Shown piece after piece: positions 36,884-45,538 of a stretch of DNA of 64,000 bases (positions are counted from its first letter, which is position 1; every line of letters starts with the position of its first letter). The notes under the pieces were generated by a model. It had not been told where the DNA came from, did no database searches, and saw only the letters and a list, made by a program, of their open reading frames with translations. Source of the stretch: an uncultured Lachnobacterium sp. (GTDB lineage Bacteria; Bacillota; Clostridia; Lachnospirales; Lachnospiraceae); the NCBI GenBank assembly GCA_900546625.1, contig URDU01000003.1, positions 62,001-126,000 of the forward strand. The letters run 5' to 3'. The position numbers and the translations under genes were made by a program.

Positions 36884-37111
36884 ATGAATAATATATACGA
36901 TTTAGTTGAAATCTATGAGTGCCCGCTCTGTGGCGGTGCCGGTATTCTCGAGGAGGATTGCGGCAGCTCATATTATGTGACATGTCTTGAGTGCGGATGC
37001 CACTCTGTGAATATTGATTTTAAGTCGGACGAGGACAGACTTGATGCAGCAAAGCGTACTGCTGATTTATGGAACTGTGGCAAGGTTATTTCAATGAGCC
37101 CGGGAGAATAA
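36884..37111 (+). CDS. Small zinc-ribbon protein, Lar-like
   Basis: A 75-residue protein from ATG 36884, with GAAGGAAG upstream. CPLCGGAG and CLECGC make a four-Cys zinc ribbon, and the tail LDAAKRTADLWNCG resembles the AxxxWN end of Lar-type restriction-alleviation proteins, usually phage-borne. No other phage gene is near, and it sits inside the conserved rpmF-plsX interval with its own promoter. Function uncertain. Confidence 0.65.
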   Translation: MNNIYDLVEIYECPLCGGAGILEEDCGSSYYVTCLECGCHSVNIDFKSDEDRLDAAKRTADLWNCGKVISMSPGE

Positions 37112-37141
37112 TGTAAGCCATATAGTGTAGTGAATTGGTTA

Positions 37142-37170
37142 TTGATTTATACCTATGATTATAGTATATT
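37142..37170 (+). promoter_or_regulatory. plsX promoter
   Basis: TTGATT (37142-37147), 17 bases, TATATT (37165-37170), 50 bases before the plsX start. Confidence 0.65.
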
Positions 37171-37220
37171 TGATTTAATCAATTAGTAGTTTGCTTTTTA
37201 GCAGGCATAGGGAGGTCACA

Positions 37221-38237
37221 ATGCAAAGTACAACAAGGGTCGCACTCGATGCAATGGGTGGCGACAATGCACCCGCAGAGGTAGTAAAGGGTGCGGTAGA
37301 CGCGGTTAACAAAAGAAATGATATAAAGATATTTCTTGTAGGACAGAAGATACCGGTAGAGAGGGAGCTTTCTTTGTATACATACCCTAAGGAGCAGATA
37401 GAGATAGTAGATGCGCCTGAGGTTATAGAGATGGCGGAGCCGCCGGTTTTGGCAATCAGGCGAAAGAAGCAGTCCTCAATCGTTGTCGGCATGAATATGG
37501 TCAAAAATAAAGAGGCTGATGCATTCGTTTCGGCAGGAAGCTCAGGAGCTGTGCTTGTCGGAGGACAGGTCATAGTCGGCAGGATAAAGGGCATACAAAG
37601 ACCACCGCTAGCACCGCTTATTCCGACCGAGAAGGGAGTGTCTCTGCTCATAGACTGTGGAGCCAATGTGGATGCGAGAGCAGAGCATCTGGTGCAGTTT
37701 GCAAAGATGGGCTCTATCTATATGGAGCACGTTGTCGGCATAAAGAATCCAAAGGTTGCACTGGTCAATATCGGTGCAGAGGAGGAAAAGGGCAATGCAC
37801 TGGTAAAGGAGACCATGCCGCTTCTTCGTGAGTGTACGGATATCAATTTTGTCGGAAGCATTGAGGCAAGAGATATTCCGAAGGGAGATGCTGATGTTAT
37901 TGTCTGTGAGGCTTTCACCGGCAATGTTATATTAAAACTCTACGAGGGTCTTAGCTCCACACTTATCGGAGTCATAAAGAAGGGGCTCATGAGCACACTA
38001 AAGAGCAAGATAGGAGCTGCACTTGCACTTCCGGCTCTTAAAAATACGCTTAAGTCATTTGATGCGACTGAGTATGGCGGAGCGCCGCTTTTAGGCCTTA
38101 ACGGTCTTGTGGTAAAGACACACGGCAGCTCCAAGGCAAAGGAAATCACTAACTCTGTTTTCCAGTGTGTTACATTTAAGGAAAAAGAGGTTAATGATAA
38201 AATCAAAGAATATATTATTAATAAGCCGGCTGATTAG
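37221..38237 (+). CDS. plsX: Phosphate acyltransferase PlsX
   Basis: Converts acyl-ACP to acyl phosphate, the first step of phospholipid synthesis by the PlsX/PlsY route. It has 338 residues from ATG 37221, behind GGGAGG; an upstream in-frame ATG at 37191 lacks a site. The N-terminal VALDAMGGDNAP is diagnostic, and SAGSSGAVLVGG and CEAFTGNVILKL are conserved. acpP, whose product is its substrate carrier, follows at 56 bases. Confidence 0.96.
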   Translation: MQSTTRVALDAMGGDNAPAEVVKGAVDAVNKRNDIKIFLVGQKIPVERELSLYTYPKEQIEIVDAPEVIEMAEPPVLAIRRKKQSSIVVGMNMVKNKEADAFVSAGSSGAVLVGGQVIVGRIKGIQRPPLAPLIPTEKGVSLLIDCGANVDARAEHLVQFAKMGSIYMEHVVGIKNPKVALVNIGAEEEKGNALVKETMPLLRECTDINFVGSIEARDIPKGDADVIVCEAFTGNVILKLYEGLSSTLIGVIKKGLMSTLKSKIGAALALPALKNTLKSFDATEYGGAPLLGLNGLVVKTHGSSKAKEITNSVFQCVTFKEKEVNDKIKEYIINKPAD

Positions 38238-38292
38238 ATGGCAGTACTGCTGTATGATTAGTCACTATAAACAGAAATGAGAGGTATTAAAA

Positions 38293-38529
38293 ATGGAATT
38301 TGAGAAGCTTAGAGACATTATTGTCGAGGTACTTAACGTGGATGAGACCGAGGTTACTATGGAGTCAACCTTCATTGATGATCTTGGCGCTGATTCTTTG
38401 GATGTATTCCAGATTATCATGGGTATCGAGGAAGAGTTCGATATCGAGATTCCTAATGAGGAAGCAGAGAAAATCGTCACTGTAGGCGATGCTGTTGAGC
38501 AGATTAAAAAAGCTGTAAGCGAGCAGTAG
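38293..38529 (+). CDS. acpP: Acyl carrier protein
   Basis: A 78-residue acidic carrier of fatty-acid synthesis. The phosphopantetheine Ser lies in [12 protein letters not shown]. It sits between plsX and rnc as in many Firmicutes, and is followed by a hairpin. Confidence 0.96.
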   Translation: MEFEKLRDIIVEVLNVDETEVTMESTFIDDLGADSLDVFQIIMGIEEEFDIEIPNEEAEKIVTVGDAVEQIKKAVSEQ

Positions 38530-38540
38530 TATGTTTTACT

Positions 38541-38574
38541 AACGAAAAGCCCTTTATCATGAGGGCTTTTCGTT
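38541..38574 (+). terminator. Hairpin after acpP (terminator or attenuator)
   Basis: AACGAAAAGCCCT (38541-38553) pairs perfectly with AGGGCTTTTCGTT (38562-38574) around 8 bases. The T-run is inside the stem and nothing U-rich follows, so read-through into rnc is likely. Confidence 0.65.
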
Positions 38575-38623
38575 ATACTCACGGAATATGAAGAAATGAA
38601 TAGATATAAAATTAGGAGAAATT

Positions 38624-39307
38624 ATGGCAGATTTAAATGAATTTCAAAGTAAAATAGGCTATACGTTCAAGAACAGACATCTGCTTGAGCAGGCGCTGAC
38701 ACACAGCTCGTATGCCAATGAAAAGCACATGAAAAAGCATTCTGATAACGAGCGTCTGGAGTTTTTGGGGGATGCTGTTTTGGAGATTGTTTCAAGTGAG
38801 TTTTTGTTTATCAATTATCCGCAAAAGCCTGAGGGTGAGCTTACCAAGCTGCGCGCAAGCATTGTTTGTGAGCCGACTCTTGCACTTTGTACAAAGCCGC
38901 TTGAACTTGGAAAGTACCTGCGTCTTGGCAGGGGCGAGGATCATACAGGCGGCAGAAAGAGAAAGTCGATTCTTTCTGATGCGCTCGAGGCAGTGATCGG
39001 AGCAATTTATTTAGATGGTGGTTTTACTAATGCAAAGGAGTTTGTGCTCAGGTTTATCATGACTGATATTGAGAATAAGCAGCTCTTTTATGATAGCAAG
39101 ACTATCCTTCAGGAGCTCATACAGGGCAAGCATGAGCAGCTTTCCTATGAGCTTATTGATGAGAGCGGTCCGGACCATGACAAGCAGTTTACTGTTGCGG
39201 TGCTTGTGGACGGTGAGCGTATCAGTGAGGGAGAGGGCCACACAAAGAAGGCTGCAGAGCAGCAGGCTGCATATCAGGCACTTCTTTTGTACAGAAACAG
39301 GGAATAG
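38624..39307 (+). CDS. rnc: Ribonuclease III
   Basis: Cuts double-stranded RNA, including rRNA precursors. It has 227 residues. The catalytic signature NERLEFLGDAVLE is present, with the second acidic site in the DALEAVIGAIYLDGG segment. The C-terminal double-stranded RNA-binding domain ends in KKAAEQQAAYQAL. It is followed at 9 bases by smc, the usual order. Confidence 0.96.
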   Translation: MADLNEFQSKIGYTFKNRHLLEQALTHSSYANEKHMKKHSDNERLEFLGDAVLEIVSSEFLFINYPQKPEGELTKLRASIVCEPTLALCTKPLELGKYLRLGRGEDHTGGRKRKSILSDALEAVIGAIYLDGGFTNAKEFVLRFIMTDIENKQLFYDSKTILQELIQGKHEQLSYELIDESGPDHDKQFTVAVLVDGERISEGEGHTKKAAEQQAAYQALLLYRNRE

Positions 39308-39316
39308 GAGTTTTTA

Positions 39317-42300
39317 ATGTATTTAAAGAGTTTGGAAGTACAGGGCTTTAAGTCCTTTGCCAACAAAATTGTTTTTGAGTTCCACAACGGCATCACAGGT
39401 ATTGTCGGGCCAAACGGCAGTGGAAAGAGTAATGTCGCCGATGCGGTCAGATGGGTGCTCGGTGAGCAGAGCGCAAAGCAGCTTCGTGGTGCCAGCATGC
39501 AGGATGTCATTTTTGCGGGTACAGAGAACAGGAAGCCGCTTGGATACGCGTATGTTGCCATCACTTTGGACAATTCAGACCATTCGCTTGCGATTGATTT
39601 CAATGAGGTTACAGTTGCCAGACGTGTTTACCGCTCGGGAGAGAGTGAGTATCTCATCAATGGCAATCCGTGCAGGCTCAAGGAGGTTTCAGAGCTTTTC
39701 TATGATACCGGTATCGGTAAAGAGGGCTATTCCATCATTGGACAGGGTCAGATTGACAGGATTCTAAGTGGAAAGCCGGAGGAGAGACGAGAGCTGTTTG
39801 ATGAGGCCGCCGGCATTGTGAAGTTTAAAAAGAGAAAGCTTACAGCACAAAAGAAGCTCGATAATGAGCGTGAGAACCTTGTGCGTGTCAATGATATACT
39901 GACAGAGCTTGAGAGGCAGGTTGGTCCATTACAGAGACAGTCTGAGAAGGCTCATACATATCTCAAAAAGAAAGAAGAACTAAAGACCTACGATGTCAAC
40001 ATGTTTTTGCTTGAGTCAGCACGCATTGAGACTGAGCTTAAGGCAGCAGATGAGAAATACACTATTGCGGATGACGAGCTAAAGGAAACCAATGCTACTT
40101 ACGAGAGTATCAAGGCCGAGTATGAGAGGCTTGGAAACGATATGCAGCAGATGGATGAGCACATCGAGTCTCTTCGAGAGAGCATCACAAGCACTTCATC
40201 CACTAGGCAGAAGCTTGAGAATCAGATAGAGCTTTTAAAGGAGCAGATACACACGGCTGAAATGACGGATGAGCATCTGCAGTCGAGACTTTCTGCTATC
40301 GAAAAGGAAAAGGCTGAGCGTCTTGAAAGCAGGAAAGAGTACGATGACAAAAAGGCCGCACTTGAAGCTGAGATAGAGCAGATGAAGCAGAACGAGCAGC
40401 TTGCTATTGATGAGCATGAGGCTGTGCTTGCAGAGGTCAATCGTTGCAATGACGGTCTTGAAAAGGGCAAGAATGAGCTTATCGCCCTGCTTCAGGAGAG
40501 AGGCGATATCCAGTCGAGACAGCAGCGCTTTGCCACTATGCTTGAGCAGATTAATATCAGAAAGGCAGAGCTTACAAAGCGTCTTTTAGATAGAAAGACA
40601 AGGGAAGCAGGGCTTGATGATATATTGGATGAGGCCAATAAGAAGCTTTCGGCTGTCAATGAAGAGATTTCTGGCTTAAAGGAAAAGGAGTCGGCTCTTT
40701 TGGCAAAAGCTAAGGAGTGGAGAGATAAGTCCAGGGAGAATGTCCGTCTGATGGAGGAGGCTTCCACAGAGTATCATAAGTCCGTTTCAAGGCTTGAGTC
40801 TCTTAAAAATATTGCCGAGCGCTATGACGGATATGGCAACAGCATCAAGCGTGTTATGGAGCAGAAGGCTAAAAATCCGGGGCTTCTCGGCGTAGTTTCC
40901 GATCTTATCCAGGTGGATAAGCGCTATGAGATAGCGATAGAGACTGCTTTAAGCGGTAATATCCAGAATATCGTTACAGAGGATGAGGCCACAGCCAAAA
41001 AGATGATCGGTTTTTTGAAGACCAATCATTTTGGACGAGCTACGTTTTTACCTCTTACGAGTGTGCGTGCAAACAGAAATACTAAAAATGAGGCAGCACT
41101 CGGCGAAAAGGGTGTGCTTGGCATTGCAAATAAGCTGGTGAAGTGTGATCCGAAGTTTGATGAGGTTGTTGCTTACCTGCTTGGCAGGGTGATTGTGGTG
41201 GACACAATTGACAATGCAATTGCACTTGCAAAGAAAAATCACTATTCACTTCATATCGTGACTGTCGAGGGCGAGTATCTGGCACCGGGAGGCTCTATGT
41301 CCGGTGGTGCGTTTAAAAATTCATCCAATCTGCTTGCGAGAAACCGTGAGATTGAGGAGCTTGAAAAGAGAGTTGATCTGACAAAGACAAAGCTTAAAGA
41401 GCTTAGAGCCAGAAAGGATGATATCGCGACCGCTATTGCGCTTGGCGAGGAGGATATAGCAGCTGCAAAGACACTGCTGCAGGAAAAGTATATTGAGCAG
41501 AACACTGCACAGATTTCTGTTGACAGGGCAGACCAGCAGAAGAAGGAGAGTGCGAATGTCTACGAGGATCTGCGCACAGAAAATGCGGAGATTGAAAAAC
41601 AGCTCGAAGAGATAAATCAGGGAAAGCTGGATATTGCAGCGCAGCTTGAGGCATCAAAGCAGCGTGAAAAGCAGCTTGAGAAGGAAAACAGCTCATACAG
41701 TGAGATACTTGAAAAGCAGGGAGTCCTTGAGCAGGAGGCTTCACACAAGGCTGCGGCTATTTCACTTGAGCTTGCAAATATTACAAAGACGGCAGAGTTT
41801 GCTATAGAAAATATCAATCGTATCAATTCAGAGATAGAAAAATTTGATGAGCAGAGGGAAAGTCTCGTGGAGGGTGCAGCTACTGCAAAGGATGATATTA
41901 AAAAGAAGCAGGCTGATATTGATGCAATCACACAGACCATTCTGGCATCAAAGGACAACAATTCAAAGCTTGACGAAGAGCTTAGGGAGAGTCTTGCCAA
42001 AAAGGAAATGATGTCTGAGAATTACAGAGGCTTTTTTGCAAAGCAGGAGGAAGTTTCAAAGAAGCAGGCTGATCTGGATAAGGAGCTTTTCAGACTGAAT
42101 AGCCAGAGAGAGAAGCTTAAGGAAGCTTCAGAGACGCAGACCAACTACATGTGGGATGAGTATGAGCTTACTCCGCATGCGGCTTCAGAGCTTAGAAATG
42201 ATGCATACGATGATCTGCCTTCATTAAAGAAGCTTATTGCAGGCATAAAGGATGAAATCAGACGCCTCGGTGATGTAAATGTCAATGCGATTGAGGAATA

Positions 42301-42877
42301 CAGGGAGATATCAACGCGTTATGAGTTCTTAAAGGGACAGCATGACGACCTTATCGAGGCTGAAAAGACTCTGGTTGGCATCATAGATGAGCTTGACAGT
42401 GGTATGAGAAAGCAGTTTACGGAGAAGTTTGCCGAGATTCAGAGAGAGTTTGACAAATCCTTTAAGCAGCTTTTTGGTGGTGGACATGGTTCACTCGAGC
42501 TTGTGGAGGATGAGGATATACTTGAGTGCGGTATCAGAATCATCGCACAGCCACCTGGAAAGAAGCTGCAGAATATGATGCAGATGTCCGGTGGAGAAAA
42601 GGCGCTTACCGCCATTGCGCTTTTGTTTGCCATTCAGGCACTAAAGCCATCGCCGTTTTGTCTGCTTGATGAGATTGAGGCGGCGCTTGATGATTCAAAC
42701 GTTTCGCGCTATGCAAATTATCTGAACAAGCTTACAAAGAACACGCAGTTTATCGTTATCACACACAGACGTGGTACGATGGCGGCAGCGGACAGACTCT
42801 ACGGTATCACGATGCAGGAAAAGGGTGTTTCCACACTCGTTTCGGTAAATCTGATAGAGAATGATCTGACACAGTAG
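39317..42877 (+). CDS. smc: Chromosome condensation ATPase SMC
   Basis: Long coiled-coil ATPase of 1186 residues. Walker A GPNGSGKSNVADAVRW at about residue 32, coiled coil to about 500, hinge about 510-660 (NPGLLGVVSDLI and APGGSMSGGAF), return coil, then signature QMSGGEKALTAIAL and Walker B FCLLDEIEAALDD. It acts with ScpA/ScpB, which are not in this window. It is 23 bases from ftsY, so rnc-smc-ftsY form one operon. Confidence 0.97.
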   Translation: MYLKSLEVQGFKSFANKIVFEFHNGITGIVGPNGSGKSNVADAVRWVLGEQSAKQLRGASMQDVIFAGTENRKPLGYAYVAITLDNSDHSLAIDFNEVTVARRVYRSGESEYLINGNPCRLKEVSELFYDTGIGKEGYSIIGQGQIDRILSGKPEERRELFDEAAGIVKFKKRKLTAQKKLDNERENLVRVNDILTELERQVGPLQRQSEKAHTYLKKKEELKTYDVNMFLLESARIETELKAADEKYTIADDELKETNATYESIKAEYERLGNDMQQMDEHIESLRESITSTSSTRQKLENQIELLKEQIHTAEMTDEHLQSRLSAIEKEKAERLESRKEYDDKKAALEAEIEQMKQNEQLAIDEHEAVLAEVNRCNDGLEKGKNELIALLQERGDIQSRQQRFATMLEQINIRKAELTKRLLDRKTREAGLDDILDEANKKLSAVNEEISGLKEKESALLAKAKEWRDKSRENVRLMEEASTEYHKSVSRLESLKNIAERYDGYGNSIKRVMEQKAKNPGLLGVVSDLIQVDKRYEIAIETALSGNIQNIVTEDEATAKKMIGFLKTNHFGRATFLPLTSVRANRNTKNEAALGEKGVLGIANKLVKCDPKFDEVVAYLLGRVIVVDTIDNAIALAKKNHYSLHIVTVEGEYLAPGGSMSGGAFKNSSNLLARNREIEELEKRVDLTKTKLKELRARKDDIATAIALGEEDIAAAKTLLQEKYIEQNTAQISVDRADQQKKESANVYEDLRTENAEIEKQLEEINQGKLDIAAQLEASKQREKQLEKENSSYSEILEKQGVLEQEASHKAAAISLELANITKTAEFAIENINRINSEIEKFDEQRESLVEGAATAKDDIKKKQADIDAITQTILASKDNNSKLDEELRESLAKKEMMSENYRGFFAKQEEVSKKQADLDKELFRLNSQREKLKEASETQTNYMWDEYELTPHAASELRNDAYDDLPSLKKLIAGIKDEIRRLGDVNVNAIEEYREISTRYEFLKGQHDDLIEAEKTLVGIIDELDSGMRKQFTEKFAEIQREFDKSFKQLFGGGHGSLELVEDEDILECGIRIIAQPPGKKLQNMMQMSGGEKALTAIALLFAIQALKPSPFCLLDEIEAALDDSNVSRYANYLNKLTKNTQFIVITHRRGTMAAADRLYGITMQEKGVSTLVSVNLIENDLTQ

Positions 42878-42900
42878 AATTTTATTTATGGAGAGTTAAA

Positions 42901-43842
42901 ATGGAAGAAAAAGAAAAGAAGCAGGGCTTTTTTAAGAGGCTCGTTTCAGGATTGACAAAGACCAGAGACAATATTGTTTCCGGCATAGATTCACTTTTCA
43001 GTGGATTTTCACATATAGATGATGATTTTTATGAGGAGCTTGAGGAGATTCTCATCATGGGAGATCTCGGAGTGAGAGCCACGGAGAATATCATCGAGGA
43101 TCTGCAGAGAAAGGTGAAGGAGCAGCATATTAAGGAGCCTGCAGAGTGCAAGGAACTCTTGATTGAGAGCATCAAGGAGCAGATGAAGGTGGAGGAGACC
43201 GCCTACAGATTTGAAAATGAAAAGTCTGTTGTGCTCATAATCGGAGTCAACGGAGTAGGAAAGACTACCACTGTCGGAAAGCTTGCAGGGAAGCTCAAGG
43301 AACAGGGCAAGAAGGTGGTCATTGCAGGTGCCGATACCTTCAGGGCGGCAGCAGGTGACCAGCTGAAAGAATGGGCAAACCGTGCCGGAGTTGATATGAT
43401 TGGCGGGGCAGAGGGCGCAGACCCGGGAGCTGTTGTATATGATGCGGTTGCAGCTTCAAAGGCCAGAAACGCTGATGTGCTTCTTGTCGATACAGCGGGA
43501 AGATTACACAACAAAAAGAATCTGATGAATGAGCTTGGAAAAATCAATAAGATATTGGAGAGTGAGTATCCGGAGGCATACAGAGAGACACTCGTGGTGC
43601 TGGATGCGACTACAGGACAGAATGCACTAGTTCAGGCGAGAGAGTTTTCTGATGTTGCAAAGATTTCGGGCATCGTGCTCACCAAGATGGACGGTACGGC
43701 AAAGGGCGGTATCGCTGTAGCGATACAGTCAGAGCTTTCAGTGCCGGTTAAGTATATCGGAGTCGGTGAGACCATCGATGATCTGCAGAAATTTGATTCG
43801 GACGAGTTCGTTAATGCATTGTTTGACACCAAAACAGAATAA
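42901..43842 (+). CDS. ftsY: Signal recognition particle receptor FtsY
   Basis: SRP receptor GTPase, 313 residues. It has a short N-domain without the long acidic A-domain, then the G-domain with GVNGVGKTTTVGKLA, the DTFRAAAGDQL insertion box, DTAGRLHNKKNLM and LTKMDGTAKGG. Its partner Ffh is 1.7 kb downstream, separated by ilvA and ylxM. The last codons contain a promoter for ilvA. Confidence 0.96.
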   Translation: MEEKEKKQGFFKRLVSGLTKTRDNIVSGIDSLFSGFSHIDDDFYEELEEILIMGDLGVRATENIIEDLQRKVKEQHIKEPAECKELLIESIKEQMKVEETAYRFENEKSVVLIIGVNGVGKTTTVGKLAGKLKEQGKKVVIAGADTFRAAAGDQLKEWANRAGVDMIGGAEGADPGAVVYDAVAASKARNADVLLVDTAGRLHNKKNLMNELGKINKILESEYPEAYRETLVVLDATTGQNALVQAREFSDVAKISGIVLTKMDGTAKGGIAVAIQSELSVPVKYIGVGETIDDLQKFDSDEFVNALFDTKTE

Positions 43843-43851
43843 AGTTATATT
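43823..43851 (+). promoter_or_regulatory. ilvA promoter inside the ftsY 3' end
   Basis: TTGACA (43823-43828), 17 bases, TATATT (43846-43851). The -35 box lies in the last ftsY codons. Confidence 0.7.
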
Positions 43852-43892
43852 GTTTATAATAATCTGGTATATCAAGGAAAGGAATAACAAAT

Positions 43893-45104
43893 ATGCTGAC
43901 ATTAGATAAATTTGAGGAAGCAAGTGAGAAGGTCAAGGAGGTCACCCTTGAGACAAAGCTCATTTACAGTGATTTTTTGAGTGACCAGACAGGCAATAAG
44001 GTGTATCTGAAGCCTGAAAATATGCAGTTTACCGGAGCTTACAAGGTTAGAGGCGCTTACTACAAGATAAGCACACTCACAGACGAGGAGAGAGCAAAGG
44101 GACTCATCACTGCATCCGCAGGAAACCATGCGCAGGGTGTTGCATATGCGGCAAAGTGCTATGGCTGCAAGGCTGTCATCGTGATGCCTACCACCACACC
44201 TCTTATCAAGGTAAACCGTACAAAGAGCTACGGCGCTGAGGTAGTGCTTTACGGAGATGTGTATGATGAGGCATGTGCCAAGGCATATGAGCTCGCAGAG
44301 AAAGAGGGCTACACATTCATCCATCCGTTTGATGATTTAGCTGTCGCAACAGGACAGGGAACTATCGCCATGGAGATATTCAAGGAGCTGCCTCTTGTTG
44401 AGTATATCCTTGTTCCAATCGGAGGAGGCGGACTGGCAACAGGTGTTTCTACACTTGCAAAGCTCTTAAATCCAAAGATTAAGGTTATCGGAGTGGAGCC
44501 GGCAGGCGCCAATTGTATGCAGGAGTCGTTTAAGAACGGCAAAGTGACCACTTTACCAAGTGTAAATACCATTGCAGACGGAACAGCTGTAAAGACACCG
44601 GGCTCAAATATTTTCCCATACATAAAGAAAAATCTTGATGATATCATCACAGTGGAGGATGATGAGCTTATCGTGGCTTTCCTTGATATGGTAGAGAATC
44701 ACAAGATGATAGTTGAAAACTCAGGTCTTCTGACTGTAGCTGCGCTTAAGCATCTCGGTGTAAAGGACAAGAGAGTGGTTTCTATCTTAAGCGGAGGCAA
44801 CATGGATGTCATCACCATGTCATCAGTTGTACAGCAGGGCCTTATTTTCAGAGACAGGATATTTACTGTTTCAGTGCTTCTGCCTGATAAGCCGGGCGAG
44901 CTTGCAAAGGTTTCACAGACTCTCGCCGATGTACAGGGAAATGTAATAAAGCTTGAGCACAACCAGTTTGTAACTACAAACAGAAGTGCGGCTGTTGAGC
45001 TTCGCATTACGCTTGAGTGCTTTGGCACAGAGCACAAGGAACAGATTATAGCTGCGCTCGAGAAGAAGGGCTACAAGCCAAGAATTGTACGCACTATGAT
45101 ATAA
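43893..45104 (+). CDS. ilvA: Threonine ammonia-lyase with ACT domain
   Basis: PLP enzyme deaminating threonine to 2-oxobutanoate. It has 403 residues. The PLP Lys is in PENMQFTGAYKVRGAY, the phosphate-cradle loop in IGGGGLATG, and a C-terminal ACT-like domain (about 330-403) begins near FTVSVLLPDKPGEL. The length fits the TIGR01127 group (single ACT). It interrupts the usual ftsY-ylxM-ffh order and has its own promoter. Confidence 0.93.
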   Translation: MLTLDKFEEASEKVKEVTLETKLIYSDFLSDQTGNKVYLKPENMQFTGAYKVRGAYYKISTLTDEERAKGLITASAGNHAQGVAYAAKCYGCKAVIVMPTTTPLIKVNRTKSYGAEVVLYGDVYDEACAKAYELAEKEGYTFIHPFDDLAVATGQGTIAMEIFKELPLVEYILVPIGGGGLATGVSTLAKLLNPKIKVIGVEPAGANCMQESFKNGKVTTLPSVNTIADGTAVKTPGSNIFPYIKKNLDDIITVEDDELIVAFLDMVENHKMIVENSGLLTVAALKHLGVKDKRVVSILSGGNMDVITMSSVVQQGLIFRDRIFTVSVLLPDKPGELAKVSQTLADVQGNVIKLEHNQFVTTNRSAAVELRITLECFGTEHKEQIIAALEKKGYKPRIVRTMI

Positions 45105-45129
45105 AAATAAAAGTATCAAGTATTTTTAC

Positions 45130-45158
45130 TTGACACCGGGCAAACTATGTGTTATTCT
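45130..45158 (+). promoter_or_regulatory. Promoter of ylxM-ffh
   Basis: TTGACA (45130-45135), 17 bases, TATTCT (45153-45158) with TGT before it (extended -10). The -35 overlaps the right arm of a 7-bp AT-rich hairpin (45116-45133). Confidence 0.78.
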
Positions 45159-45192
45159 ACCATAGGTTCGAGGGAAAAAGAGGATACTTGAT

Positions 45193-45537
45193 ATGGAAGA
45201 AAAACTTGAACAGGCATATTTATATGATTTCTACGGTGAGCTTTTGAACGAGCATCAGCGTCAGGTATATGAGGATTTTGTCTTCAATGATTTGTCACTC
45301 GGTGAGATAGCATCCGAGGAGGGGATTTCCCGTCAGGGTGTTGCAGATCTGATTAAGAGGTGCAATAAGAAGTTGCTTGACTATGAGGCAAAGCTTCATC
45401 TTGTCGAGAAGTTTATGTCCATAAAGAGTGACATACGAAGGATTCATGAGCTGACGAATGATTTTAAGAAATCACATAATGAGCTATTAATGAATGAAAT
45501 CGAAGCTATTTCGAATCAGATACTAGAGGAGCTGTAA
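45193..45537 (+). CDS. ylxM: YlxM-type HTH protein of the SRP operon
   Basis: A 114-residue sigma-70 region-4-like helix-turn-helix protein. The core is [23 protein letters not shown]. YlxM stimulates or modulates SRP GTPase function in streptococci and lies before ffh across Firmicutes, here one base away. Confidence 0.92.
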
Positions 45538-45538
45538 T

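Noticed and set aside
38541..38574. Firm terminator after acpP
   Set aside because: The stem is strong but lacks a trailing T-run, so I list it as terminator or attenuator and do not claim that rnc is separately transcribed.
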